Assembly: GCF_003121585.1 (NCBI RefSeq)
Contig: NZ_QEOO01000016.1
Location: forward strand, 124,001-188,000
Source: Nocardioides speluncae
GTDB lineage: Bacteria > Actinomycetota > Actinomycetes > Propionibacteriales > Nocardioidaceae
Reading direction: 5' to 3'
Length of the DNA stretch: 64,000 nt
This document shows positions 9,049 through 16,856 of the stretch, piece after piece. The position numbers and the translations under genes were made by a program. Every line of letters starts with the position of its first letter. Positions within the stretch are counted from its first letter, which is position 1. The notes under the pieces are model-generated. The model did no database searches, was not told the DNA's origin, and saw only the letters and a program-made list of their open reading frames with translations.

Positions 9049-9397
9049 CGTGTCTCTCACCTTTCACATGCCCGGACGCTCCGGACGTGCTGTTCTTTCC
9101 CCGAATCCGGCCGTTTCTCACATTTCGCTGGCGGTCGGAACGCTAACGCCGCCAAGGCTTCCGTCTCTCCCCGCCGCGCGGCACCCGTCAGGCTACTCAG
9201 TTCCCGCGACTACGGCGTCACCGCCCGGGGGTGAGCCGGGGCACTAGGGCCGGCCTCCAGCAGTGGTGACCTGGTCAGCCACCGCTCCCAGCTCCCCGGG
9301 CGCGCAACCCTGTCGGGAGTGAGGTCGTCGCGTCCAACCCTTTGGCCAGCGGTGAAACGTTCCGATACCCACGCCGCTCGCTCGTAGCGTCCCGGCC
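9049..9397. other. Non-coding divergent promoter region between kinase 2 and a secreted-protein gene
   Basis: No convincing gene is seen in this 349-base stretch. It must carry the promoter of the kinase/coiled-coil group on the minus strand and, at its right end, the -10 element of the gene at 9398. No strong repeat was found. Confidence 0.6.
9385..9390 (+). promoter_or_regulatory. -10 element (TAGCGT) for a leaderless transcript
   Basis: TAGCGT ends 7 bases before the ATG at 9398 and no ribosome site is present, so transcription should begin at or next to the start codon. Confidence 0.55.
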
Positions 9398-10339
9398 ATG
9401 GTGACCCGCTTCGCACGGAAGACAGGAATCGTCGCCGCCGCGGTCGTGATCGCGGTGAGCGGCATAGCGCTGGCGTCCGTCTCACGGACTGACGACAGCG
9501 AGCCGATCGCCGTTCGCCCGGTGACCGAGGCCGAGAAGGCGCTCCTCTACCGAGCCGAGGAACGGCTCATCTACCGGTGCATGGCCGAGCACGGCTTCGA
9601 GTACGACGAGATCCCTCTGGACACCGACGACCCCGATCGCGAGTTTCCGTACGTCATCGACGACGTCGCGTGGGCCAAACGCCACGGGTTCGGCGACGCC
9701 ACCTCGAAGGAGGCGCCGCCCGAAGCCAGTCCCAACGAGGTCAATCTTGAACGCCTTTCACAAGAGCAGCAGCAGGAGTGGCAAGCGACACTCTTCGGCG
9801 ACGGGCCGCGTGTCAGCGTCAGGCTCCCCGGCGGAGGGCGACTCTCCACGAATACTGACGGCTGCTTGGCGGAAGCCCGCCGCGCCCTCTATGGCGACCT
9901 CGAGCGGTGGTTTCGCGCGCGCCGGCTCATCGACAACCAGTCGGTGTTCGTTCGCCGCGGCGTCCGAGAGGACTCTCGCTACGAGGCCGCCATCGCCGAC
10001 TGGGCGGGCTGCATGCGCCGGAAGGGATACCAGGTTGCGGATCCGGGACAGCTTCGCGAGCTGGCGTTTCAGCGCTCCCGGAACCTGAAGGCGGCCGCGG
10101 CTCGCACTATCGAGGTCCGCGCCGCAGTCACCGAGGCCATGTGCGCGACGTCCACCTCACTCCCCGGGGTCGTCCTGACACTCGAACGCGAGCACGGGCG
10201 TGAGGTCGAGACCGCAGTTCGGCGTGAGCACGCCGAGCTCAACACACTCGAGCGCGCCGCGCTCCCGCTGGCCGACAAAGTGCTCGCGAGCCCACATACC
10301 TCGTCCGGCCCGTCGCCGGACGAGTCAGCATCACGCTGA
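9398..10339 (+). CDS. Secreted or membrane-anchored protein with four spaced Cys, unknown function
   Basis: The 313-aa protein has an N-terminal hydrophobic segment (residues 9-28: signal peptide or anchor). The rest is soluble and carries four cysteines in similar short contexts: YRCMAEHGF, DGCLAEAR, AGCMRRKGY and AMCATS. A repeated C-x-x-x-x-G-(F/Y) theme suggests disulfide-bonded paired motifs. I do not recognise the family. Codon use is less GC-biased in the third position than in neighbouring operons, as is common for lineage-specific secreted proteins. The I36 inhibitor gene follows after 20 bases, so the two are probably co-transcribed. Confidence 0.75.
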   Translation: MVTRFARKTGIVAAAVVIAVSGIALASVSRTDDSEPIAVRPVTEAEKALLYRAEERLIYRCMAEHGFEYDEIPLDTDDPDREFPYVIDDVAWAKRHGFGDATSKEAPPEASPNEVNLERLSQEQQQEWQATLFGDGPRVSVRLPGGGRLSTNTDGCLAEARRALYGDLERWFRARRLIDNQSVFVRRGVREDSRYEAAIADWAGCMRRKGYQVADPGQLRELAFQRSRNLKAAAARTIEVRAAVTEAMCATSTSLPGVVLTLEREHGREVETAVRREHAELNTLERAALPLADKVLASPHTSSGPSPDESASR

Positions 10340-10359
10340 TCACAGAAGAGGAGATACGA

Positions 10360-10746
10360 ATGCCCAGATCACTCACAAGCCGGCTCGGCATCATCGTCGG
10401 CATCGCCCTGGCCTTCACCGCGCTGCTTCCCCTATCCACAGCCAGCGCCGACCGCGGACAGTGTCCACGCGGCTACTTCTGCGCCTGGGAGGACGACAGC
10501 TTCAGCGGCTCGATCATGAGGTGGGAGGGCAGCGACGCCAACTGGCACACGGGATCGAGCCACTGGATCGCCGACGACGCCGAGTCGGTCTTTAACAACG
10601 GTGTCGCGGTGAGCCCCGACATCGTCCGGCTCTACCTCGACATCAACTACGGCGGGTACGACCTGTGCGTGCGGCGTGGCGACTGGTTCGACGCGTCCAT
10701 GGATGACAACGACTACTCCTCCCACAAGTGGACCAACGCGTGTTAA
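10360..10746 (+). CDS. Peptidase inhibitor family I36-type secreted protein
   Basis: The 128-aa product has a signal peptide (about 1-29, cleavage near SASA). The mature part has a CPRGYFCAWEDDSFSG segment followed by a crystallin-like run with conserved W, N and S positions (NWHTGSSHW, ESVFNNG). This is the pattern of the I36 family, named for the Streptomyces metalloproteinase inhibitor SMPI, so it may inhibit an extracellular protease. A strong GAGGAGA ribosome site lies 7 bases before the ATG. A 16-bp hairpin follows about 54 bases downstream. Confidence 0.8.
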   Translation: MPRSLTSRLGIIVGIALAFTALLPLSTASADRGQCPRGYFCAWEDDSFSGSIMRWEGSDANWHTGSSHWIADDAESVFNNGVAVSPDIVRLYLDINYGGYDLCVRRGDWFDASMDDNDYSSHKWTNAC

Positions 10747-10800
10747 TGACGGCATGACTCGAGAGTTTCGTTCTCGAACCTGATCGCACCCGATTGTCCC

Positions 10801-10835
10801 GGCGGTGGGCAGCTCCCGTGGAGCTGCCCACCGCC
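10801..10835 (+). terminator. Strong bidirectional hairpin terminator
   Basis: Perfect 16-bp stem GGCGGTGGGCAGCTCC / GGAGCTGCCCACCGCC with a 3-nt loop, between the I36 gene and the convergent ArsR-type gene (stop at 10852). It can serve both strands. Confidence 0.85.
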
Positions 10836-10851
10836 ACTTGTCAGCGGGCGC

Positions 10852-11730
10852 TCAGGTCCACCCGTGGCTGGGTTGGAGTTGGCCGCGCGGTGCGTGCGTC
10901 AGCACGGCATCGAGTTCAGGACCGGCTCGCGTTCCTACCCTCTGGGAACGCAGATCCCGCCCGAGCGCCGTCAGATCGTGCATAACCAGCTTCCCGTGTG
11001 GAGTGCTCGCGACCAGGCCGGCGGCGCGGAGCCTGCTCAGCTCCTGGCTCGCAGACGCGAGCGAGATGCCAAGACGCCGTGCTGTCTCCGAGGTGCTCGA
11101 CCTGCTCTCGGCGAGCAGGTCGAGGACCCGCACGCGCGTGCGTCCCAGCACGGCCTTCAGCGCAACCTCCGCGGAGTCGACGTCCGCGTTGAACCACCCC
11201 GGCCGTTGGGCGACCGGGTAGATCAGCACCAGCGGCCCGCTTGGACGCCACCGCACCGACAGCTCGTCGTACAGGAAGAAGGATGGCTGCAGCATCAGTC
11301 CGCGGCCATTCGAGTGGAGGTCGTGGTCCACGTCCGTGCGGGTCATCGCCAGCGACATTCCTTCCCATTGAAGCCACGGCGACAGCACTTCGAACAGGCC
11401 TCCGACGCCGCCGCTGGCGAGCGTGGCGCGGCGCTGTGACAAGTCCTCGGCGACATGTCCGTGGATAACCGGCCAGTGCGGTGCAACGGCGCGGTCGAAG
11501 TAGGTGCGGACCGGCGTTGACGCATAGCCACCAGCGGAGCCGAGCTCGGCTAACCGGTGGAGAGCACCGCCGAACCTACGGCGACATGCGCGCCGCCAGC
11601 GGCCGAAGACCGCTTCCCCTGCCGACCCGTTGACGATCCGCAGGCTGTGCCACAGCTCACAGGCCGGGTCTGCCGCAGGCGCGAGTCGTACCCGCGCCAG
11701 GTCCTGAACCGTCAGGTGTATCCGCCACAT
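10852..11730 (-). CDS. ArsR-type winged-helix regulator (DUF5937-like)
   Basis: This is a 292-aa regulator. Its N-terminal 180 residues form an effector-like domain beginning MWRIHLTVQDLARVR. A winged helix follows at about 200-260, with a recognition-helix region TARRLGISLASASQELSRL and a wing A-S-T-P-H-G-K. This layout (N-terminal DUF5937, C-terminal ArsR HTH) is common in streptomycetes and relatives; targets are usually unknown. Upstream it has the heptamer promoter at 11761-11804 that closely resembles the one before the secreted-protein gene at 50370-50810, so it may belong to the regulon of the SARP at 50999. Confidence 0.85.
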   Translation of the reverse strand: MWRIHLTVQDLARVRLAPAADPACELWHSLRIVNGSAGEAVFGRWRRACRRRFGGALHRLAELGSAGGYASTPVRTYFDRAVAPHWPVIHGHVAEDLSQRRATLASGGVGGLFEVLSPWLQWEGMSLAMTRTDVDHDLHSNGRGLMLQPSFFLYDELSVRWRPSGPLVLIYPVAQRPGWFNADVDSAEVALKAVLGRTRVRVLDLLAESRSSTSETARRLGISLASASQELSRLRAAGLVASTPHGKLVMHDLTALGRDLRSQRVGTRAGPELDAVLTHAPRGQLQPSHGWT

Positions 11731-11760
11731 TCGCGCCCCCGTAAATGCGTCCTGGCGCGG

Positions 11761-11804
11761 ACGCTACGGAGGCGGTCTGACAGTCGTCTGACAGAAGCCT
11801 GACG
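11761..11804 (-). promoter_or_regulatory. Promoter with three heptamer direct repeats of 11-bp period (SARP/OmpR-type site)
   Basis: On the minus strand the elements CGTCAGG, TGTCAGA and TGTCAGA are each separated by 4 bases (plus-strand starts 11798, 11787, 11776). After exactly 9 bases comes TAGCGT (11766-11761), a -10 hexamer. Direct heptamers with an 11-bp period placed just upstream of a -10 box are how AfsR/SARP and OmpR-type activators bind. The downstream gene is the ArsR-type regulator. The same layout recurs at 50879-50922. Confidence 0.65.
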
Positions 11805-11839
11805 GCTCCGGCGGCCCGGAAGAGACAGGCCGCCGGAGC
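11805..11839 (-). terminator. Terminator of the 2-oxoacid dehydrogenase operon
   Basis: 12-bp perfect stem GCTCCGGCGGCC / GGCCGCCGGAGC with an 11-nt loop, 3 bases after the E2 stop codon. It directly abuts the heptamer promoter of the next minus-strand gene and so insulates it from the bkd operon. Confidence 0.8.
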
Positions 11840-11842
11840 GGG

Positions 11843-13321
11843 TCAGAACAGCAGGGCGGTTGCGGGGTCCTCGAGCAGCGACGTGACGTCGGAGAGGAAG
11901 CGTGAGCCCTTCTCGCCGTCGATGTGCCGGTGGTCGAAGGAGAGCGCCATCGTGGTGATGTGGCGCACCGCGATCTCGTCGGCGCCGTCGGCGCCGGTCA
12001 CCACCCAGGGCTGCTTGCGGATCGTGCCGAAGCAGAGGATCGCCGACTCGCCCGGGTTGATGATCGGGGTCCCGACGTCCATGCCAAGGACGCCGACGTT
12101 GGTGATCGTGAACGTGCCGCCGCTCATGTCGGCCGGCGGGGTCTTGCCCTCGCGCGCGGTCGTGGTGAGGTCACCGAACGCCTGAGCCAGCTCGAGCAGC
12201 GACAGGTCCTGGGCGTCCTTGACGTTGGGCACGACCAGGCCGCGCGGCGTCGCCGCGGCGATGCCGAGGTTGACGTAGCGCTTGAACACGATCTCCTGTG
12301 CCGCCTCGTCCCAGAACGAGTTGACCTCGGGAGTACGGCGCGCCGCCAGCATCACGGCCCGGGCCACGATCAGCAGCGGCGACACCTTGACGTCGCGGAA
12401 CTCCTTGCGCTGCTTGAGCCGGTCCACGAACTCGATGGTGCGGGTGGCGTCGAACGTCTTCCAGATCGTGACGTGCGGCGCCGTGAACGCCGAGTCGACC
12501 ATCGCCTGCGCCATCATCTTGCGGACGCCCTTGATCGGCTCGCGCCACTCGCGCTCCGTCTGTCCCGCCGTACCCGTGGGGGCGTCATACGAAGCGACAG
12601 CAGTAGCTGCCGGAGCGTATGACGTTCCACCCGAGGCCGCCGACTCGACGTCGGCGCGGGAGACGGTGCCGTTGGGGCCGGTGGGGGCGATGGTGGCGAT
12701 GTCGATGCCGAGGTCCTTGGCCAGCTTGCGGACCGGCGGCTTCGCGAGTGCCCGGACGGCGCCGGGGGTGGCCGCGGCAGCGGGCACGAACTCGGGCGCG
12801 GCCGGCGTCGCGGCGGCGACCGCGGGCACAGCCGGTTCGTCGGCTTCCACGACCGCCTGCGACTGGGCACCGCCCGGAGCGAACGCGCCCTGGACCTGCA
12901 TCTGCGTGGCCGCTGCCGACTCAGTGGCCGGCGACGCGGAGCCTCGCCGGGGACGGCGCTGCGGGCCACGCTCAGCCTTCTGCCGGCCGACGAGCGACTC
13001 GCCCTCGCCGCCGCCGCTGGCCGCGGGATTGGACAGGTCGATCTCGCCGATGTCCACCTTCGGTGGCGCCTCGGCCGGCTTCTCCGCCGCGTCGCCGATC
13101 GCGATGATCGGGGTACCGACAGGGACCGTCTCGCCCTCCGGCACCATCAGCGCCTGGACCGTGCCGGCGAACGGCGACGGCAGCTCGACCAGCGACTTGG
13201 CGGTCTCGATCTCGACGATGATGTCGTTGATCGCGACCACGTCGCCGACCTTGACCTTCCAGGCCACGATCTCGGCCTCGGTCAGACCCTCGCCCACATC
13301 GGGCAGCAAGAACTCAGCCAC
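11843..13321 (-). CDS. bkdC: Dihydrolipoamide acyltransferase E2 of branched-chain 2-oxoacid dehydrogenase
   Basis: This 492-aa E2 component passes the acyl group from E1 to CoA. Domains in order: one lipoyl domain (1-80, lipoylated K42 in EIETAKSLVEL); a long Ala/Pro/Glu linker; the peripheral subunit-binding domain (about 190-225, KPPVRKLAKDLGID); and the catalytic acyltransferase domain to the end, with the H-R-H-I-D-G motif (H464, D468). A single lipoyl domain and the MAEFLLPDVGEGLTEAEI start favour a branched-chain rather than a pyruvate complex. GTG start 1 base after the E1beta stop. No E3 gene is nearby. Specificity is inferred from family resemblance (mycobacterial BkdABC). Confidence 0.88.
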   Translation of the reverse strand: MAEFLLPDVGEGLTEAEIVAWKVKVGDVVAINDIIVEIETAKSLVELPSPFAGTVQALMVPEGETVPVGTPIIAIGDAAEKPAEAPPKVDIGEIDLSNPAASGGGEGESLVGRQKAERGPQRRPRRGSASPATESAAATQMQVQGAFAPGGAQSQAVVEADEPAVPAVAAATPAAPEFVPAAAATPGAVRALAKPPVRKLAKDLGIDIATIAPTGPNGTVSRADVESAASGGTSYAPAATAVASYDAPTGTAGQTEREWREPIKGVRKMMAQAMVDSAFTAPHVTIWKTFDATRTIEFVDRLKQRKEFRDVKVSPLLIVARAVMLAARRTPEVNSFWDEAAQEIVFKRYVNLGIAAATPRGLVVPNVKDAQDLSLLELAQAFGDLTTTAREGKTPPADMSGGTFTITNVGVLGMDVGTPIINPGESAILCFGTIRKQPWVVTGADGADEIAVRHITTMALSFDHRHIDGEKGSRFLSDVTSLLEDPATALLF

Positions 13322-13322
13322 G

Positions 13323-14306
13323 TCAGAACTCCAGAGTGCGGTCGACGGCGTCCAGGACCCGGTCCAGGTCGGGGAGGTACTCCTCCTCGATCCGCGACGC
13401 GGGGTACGGCGTGTCGAAGGCGCCGACCCGCAGCACCGGGGCCTCCAGCGAGTAGAAGCACTGCTCGGTGATCCGCGCGGACAGCTCCGCGCCCATGCCG
13501 AGGTTGACGTGCGCCTCGTGGGTGACGACCACCCGGCCGGTGCGGCGTACCGACTCGAAGACCGGAGCCATGTCCAGCGGCGACAGCGTGCGCAGGTCGA
13601 TGACCTCCAGCGACTTGCCCTCGCCGGCAGCGGCCTCGGCGGCCTTGAGAGCGGTCTTCACGGTCGGGCCGTAGGCGAGCACGGTCACGTCGGTGCCGGT
13701 ACGCACCACCCGCGACTGGAACAGCGGCTCCGGCGTCGCGGACTCGTCGAGCTCGGCCTTGTCGGCGTGGTACTGCCGCTTCGGCTCCAGGAAGATGACC
13801 GGGTCGTCGTGGGCGATCGCCTGCTGGATCATCCAGTAGCCGTCGACCGGGTTGGAGCAGGCGACCACCTTGAGGCCGGGAGTGTGCGCGAACTGCGCCT
13901 CCGGCGACTCGCTGTGGTGCTCGACCGCGCCGATACCGCCGCCGAACGGGATCCGGATCACCATCGGCATCTTGAGCTTGCCCTGGCTACGGAAGGTCAG
14001 CTTGGCGACCTGGCACACGATCTGGTCGTACGCCGGGTAGACGAAGCCGTCGAACTGGATCTCGACGACCGGGCGGTAGCCGCGCAGAGCCATGCCGACC
14101 GCCGTACCGACGATGCCGGACTCGGCCAGTGGCGAGTCGATGACCCGGTCCTCGCCGAAGTCCTTCTGCAGGCCGTCGGTGATCCGGAAGACGCCGCCGA
14201 GCTTGCCGACGTCCTCGCCCATGACCAGGACCTTCGGGTCGTTCTCCATCGCCTTGCGCAGGCCCATGTTGAGGCCCTTGGCGAGCGTGATCTTGCTGGT
14301 AGCCAT
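13323..14306 (-). CDS. bkdB: 2-oxoacid dehydrogenase E1 component, beta subunit
   Basis: The 327-aa protein is the beta half of the thiamine-diphosphate E1. It begins with ITLAKGLNMGLRKAMENDP and has the M-G-E-D-V-G-K-x-G-G-V-F-R segment near residues 29-41 that includes the glutamate activating ThDP. The C-terminal transketolase-like domain is complete (about 200-320). The ATG overlaps the E1alpha stop by one base (TGATG) and has GAGGGAG upstream. Length matches the family. It acts with the subunits encoded on either side, most likely on branched-chain 2-oxoacids that supply acyl-CoA primers for fatty acids. Confidence 0.92.
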   Translation of the reverse strand: MATSKITLAKGLNMGLRKAMENDPKVLVMGEDVGKLGGVFRITDGLQKDFGEDRVIDSPLAESGIVGTAVGMALRGYRPVVEIQFDGFVYPAYDQIVCQVAKLTFRSQGKLKMPMVIRIPFGGGIGAVEHHSESPEAQFAHTPGLKVVACSNPVDGYWMIQQAIAHDDPVIFLEPKRQYHADKAELDESATPEPLFQSRVVRTGTDVTVLAYGPTVKTALKAAEAAAGEGKSLEVIDLRTLSPLDMAPVFESVRRTGRVVVTHEAHVNLGMGAELSARITEQCFYSLEAPVLRVGAFDTPYPASRIEEEYLPDLDRVLDAVDRTLEF

Positions 14307-15475
14307 CAGTGCGCTCCCTCAAAAGAAGCGAGGTACGCCGCGTAGCCGTCGCGCTGCTCCTCGAGCTCGGGCGTGATCTCGGTGAAGACGTGGTCGAAGA
14401 TGCTGAGCGGCTTCGGGTCCGGCAGCGCCTTGCAGCCCTCGCGGAGGTGGACCCCGAGGTCGTCGGCCTCGGCCTGGACGCTTGCGAAGAAGTCGTCGTC
14501 GGCGAGCCCGTTGCGCTTGAGGTAGACCTCGACGCGGGCGATCGGGTCCTTCAGCTTCCAGTTCTCGACGTCGTCGCTGAGCCGGTACCGGGTCGGGTCG
14601 TCGGTCGTGGTGTGGGCGCCCATCCGGTAGGTGTACGCCTCCACGAACGTCGGGCCCTGGCCGTCGCGGGCCCGCTGCAGCGCGGCCTTGGTGACGGCGT
14701 ACGTCGCGAGCACGTCGTTGCCGTCGACCCGCAGGCCGGGGAAGCCGAAGCCGAGCGCGCGCTGGTAGAGCGGGATCCGGGTCTGCCGCTCGATCGGCTC
14801 CGAGATCGCCCATTGGTTGTTCTGGCAGAAGAAGACCACCGGCGCGTTGTACGACGCGGCGAAGATGAACGACTCATTGACGTCGCCCTGGCTGCTGGCC
14901 CCGTCACCGAAGTGCGCGATCACCGCGGTGTCGCGGTCCGGGTCGCCGGTGCCGACCGCGCCGTCGCGCTGGACGCCCATCGCGTAGCCGGTGGCGTGCA
15001 GCGCCTGGGCGCCGATCACGATCGTGTAGAGGCCGAAGTTGTTGTCGGCGGGGTTCCACGAGCCCTGGTCGACCCCGCGGAACAGCCCGAGCAGGCTGAG
15101 CGGGTCGACACCGCGGCACCAGGCGACGCCGTGCTCGCGGTAGGTCGGGAAGACGAAGTCTTGGGGGCGGAGGGCCCGGCCGGCGCCGATCTGCGCGGCC
15201 TCCTGGCCGAGAAGCTGGGCCCAGATGCCGAGCTCGCCGTGCCGCTGCAGGGCGGTGGCCTCGGTGTCGATGCGACGGGTGAGGGCCATGTCGCGGTAGA
15301 AGCCGCGGATGACCTCGGCCTCGTCCTGTCCCTCGCCGGGATCGAACGAGAAGTCCGGGTGCCCGACCCGCTCACCTTCCGGGGTGAGCAGCTGGATCAG
15401 CTCCGGTCCCCCGTCTTGCTGGGATGGGCCGAAGACCTCGACGAGGTCCGGCCCGAAGTCTGCCGACTGCGACAC
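14306..15475 (-). CDS. bkdA: 2-oxoacid dehydrogenase E1 component, alpha subunit
   Basis: The 389-aa alpha subunit has the ThDP-binding region G-D-G-A-S-S-Q-G-D-V-N-E followed by a C-Q-N-N-Q-W segment, the G-D-G...N-N motif of E1alpha. The GTG at 15475 is chosen because AAGGAG lies 8 bases upstream and the protein then has normal length. The open frame continues upstream as low-complexity sequence that has no homologue-like features. First gene of the minus-strand operon E1alpha-E1beta-E2. Mycobacterial genes of this type were first labelled pdhA but act on branched-chain 2-oxoacids; I follow that reading. Confidence 0.92.
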   Translation of the reverse strand: MSQSADFGPDLVEVFGPSQQDGGPELIQLLTPEGERVGHPDFSFDPGEGQDEAEVIRGFYRDMALTRRIDTEATALQRHGELGIWAQLLGQEAAQIGAGRALRPQDFVFPTYREHGVAWCRGVDPLSLLGLFRGVDQGSWNPADNNFGLYTIVIGAQALHATGYAMGVQRDGAVGTGDPDRDTAVIAHFGDGASSQGDVNESFIFAASYNAPVVFFCQNNQWAISEPIERQTRIPLYQRALGFGFPGLRVDGNDVLATYAVTKAALQRARDGQGPTFVEAYTYRMGAHTTTDDPTRYRLSDDVENWKLKDPIARVEVYLKRNGLADDDFFASVQAEADDLGVHLREGCKALPDPKPLSIFDHVFTEITPELEEQRDGYAAYLASFEGAH

Positions 15476-15704
15476 AGTTGCGCTCCTTCGACTCGTCCTG
15501 CCACCTGCGGGGTTGCCGCGCGGGTCAGGGCTTGGAGGGGACGCCGGCGACAGGTAGATCGCCGCACGGTTCCCTCCCGTGGCGTTGGCTGCGACCGCGG
15601 GGCCCAGAGTCATGTGACTGGGGCCACAAGGACGCATGAATAACGTACCTGGCGACGATCCTGTTACACCAATCAAGCCCTGGGGACCTCGGGTGTCAGA
15701 TGCG

Positions 15705-15710
15705 TACCGT
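15705..15710 (+). promoter_or_regulatory. -10 element (TACCGT) for a leaderless transcript
   Basis: TACCGT ends 7 bases before the ATG at 15718, without a ribosome site. This decides the start against the in-frame ATG at 15700. Confidence 0.5.
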
Positions 15711-15717
15711 AACGACC

Positions 15718-16182
15718 ATGACCTACGTCGATCTCCTCGATGGTGCGACCGGGCAGGCATGGGCCGGCAGTCACCAGTTCCGGCTGATGCCCTCCGACCC
15801 CGCCTCCGAGTCCGCCGCGACGGCCCGCGTCACGGCGTACGCCGGCGGCAACCTGGCCGCGCTCGACTACACCTGGGCGCACCCGGACGACGGCCCGCAG
15901 AGCGGCGTGATCGTGGTCGGCTGCGCGGAGTCCGACGCGGAGGTCGCGGTGCTCTGGACCGACACCTGGCACCAGGAGACCGCCACCGCGTTCACCGGTG
16001 AGGTGGCCGGCGCGACGATGCGCTGCGGCTACGTCTACTCAGAGGTCTGGCGCTGGGAGATCGAGCTGACCGTCGCGTCCGACGCGCTCACGCTGGTGAT
16101 GCACAACGTGGTCCCCGAGGGAATCGAAGGCGCGGCACCCGGGCCGTACGACGCGATGCTGATGCGGCTCGCTCGCTCCTAG
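15718..16182 (+). CDS. Conserved-looking hypothetical protein, possibly DUF1579-like
   Basis: This is a 154-aa soluble protein without signal peptide or membrane helix. It is made of predicted beta strands rich in W, T and V (for example YTWAHPDDG, LWTDTWHQE, VWRWEIELT), as in lipocalin or DUF1579-type barrels. The call to that family is tentative. Start taken at 15718 because of the -10 spacing. It is divergent from the E1alpha gene, and its TAG stop interlocks with the stop of the convergent NAD(P)-binding protein (CTAG at 16179-16182). Confidence 0.6.
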   Translation: MTYVDLLDGATGQAWAGSHQFRLMPSDPASESAATARVTAYAGGNLAALDYTWAHPDDGPQSGVIVVGCAESDAEVAVLWTDTWHQETATAFTGEVAGATMRCGYVYSEVWRWEIELTVASDALTLVMHNVVPEGIEGAAPGPYDAMLMRLARS

Positions 16183-16832
16183 CGACCGGCAAGCCGCGCG
16201 GCTGCCTCACCGACCGGAGTCGTGCCCGAGGTGAGCTCGACGATGACCCGGCTGAGGGCCGGCTCGTGCAGGACGGCGTCGATGAACGCCGCGACGTCCT
16301 CGCGCGGCACGGACCCGTAGCCGATCGCCAGGTCCGCGCTCACCAGGCCGGTGCCCGGCTCGTCGAGCAGCGTGCCCGGCCGGACGATGACCCAGTCGAG
16401 GTCGGTGCGGACCAGGTGCGCGTCCGCGTCCTTCTTGACCCGCATGTAGTGCTCGAAGCCCTCGCTGGTCTCCCGGTCCCGCCCGGCGTCCGGGAACACC
16501 GAGACCAGCACGAACCGCCGTACGCCGGCCTCGGCCGCCGCCGCGGCCGCCTTGACCAGGCCATCGCCGTCGATCGCCGTCGTGAGCTCCATGCCGGTCC
16601 CGTGTGCACCGGCCGTGAAGACCACCGCGTCGTACCCGGCGAGCTTGGCGGCCAGCTCCGCGACCGAGTCGTGGATCAGGTCGCCGGTGACCGGCGTCGC
16701 GCCGGACTCCCGGATCACTTCCGCCTGGGCAGGTGCCCGGTGCATCCCGGTCGCCTCGTCGCCTCGCGCTGTGAGCAGCCGAGCGAGCGGGCGCCCGACG
16801 CCTCCTGCCGCCCCGATCTGGAAGACCTTCAT
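16179..16832 (-). CDS. NAD(P)-binding atypical SDR (NmrA/HIM1-like)
   Basis: The 217-aa protein has an N-terminal dinucleotide loop GAAGGVGRPLARLL (residues 8-21) and the short length of the atypical SDR5-type NAD(P)H-binding proteins. There is no clear Y-x-x-x-K catalytic pair in the classical place, so it may bind the cofactor as a sensor or reduce quinones or flavins. Its mRNA is probably leaderless (-10 at 16840-16845). The 3' end shares CTAG with the convergent gene. Confidence 0.8.
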   Translation of the reverse strand: MKVFQIGAAGGVGRPLARLLTARGDEATGMHRAPAQAEVIRESGATPVTGDLIHDSVAELAAKLAGYDAVVFTAGAHGTGMELTTAIDGDGLVKAAAAAAEAGVRRFVLVSVFPDAGRDRETSEGFEHYMRVKKDADAHLVRTDLDWVIVRPGTLLDEPGTGLVSADLAIGYGSVPREDVAAFIDAVLHEPALSRVIVELTSGTTPVGEAAARLAGR

Positions 16833-16839
16833 GATCGCC

Positions 16840-16845
16840 AGGCTA
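16840..16845 (-). promoter_or_regulatory. -10 element (TAGCCT) for a leaderless transcript
   Basis: On the minus strand TAGCCT is followed by 7 bases and then the ATG at 16832. The arrangement is the same as at 20409-20414. Confidence 0.55.
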
Positions 16846-16856
16846 ACCAGCAGGAT

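Noticed and set aside
15476..15760. N-terminal extension of the E1alpha subunit up to 15760
   Set aside because: The extension is low-complexity, lies upstream of an ideal AAGGAG plus GTG start, and would make the subunit about 95 residues too long.
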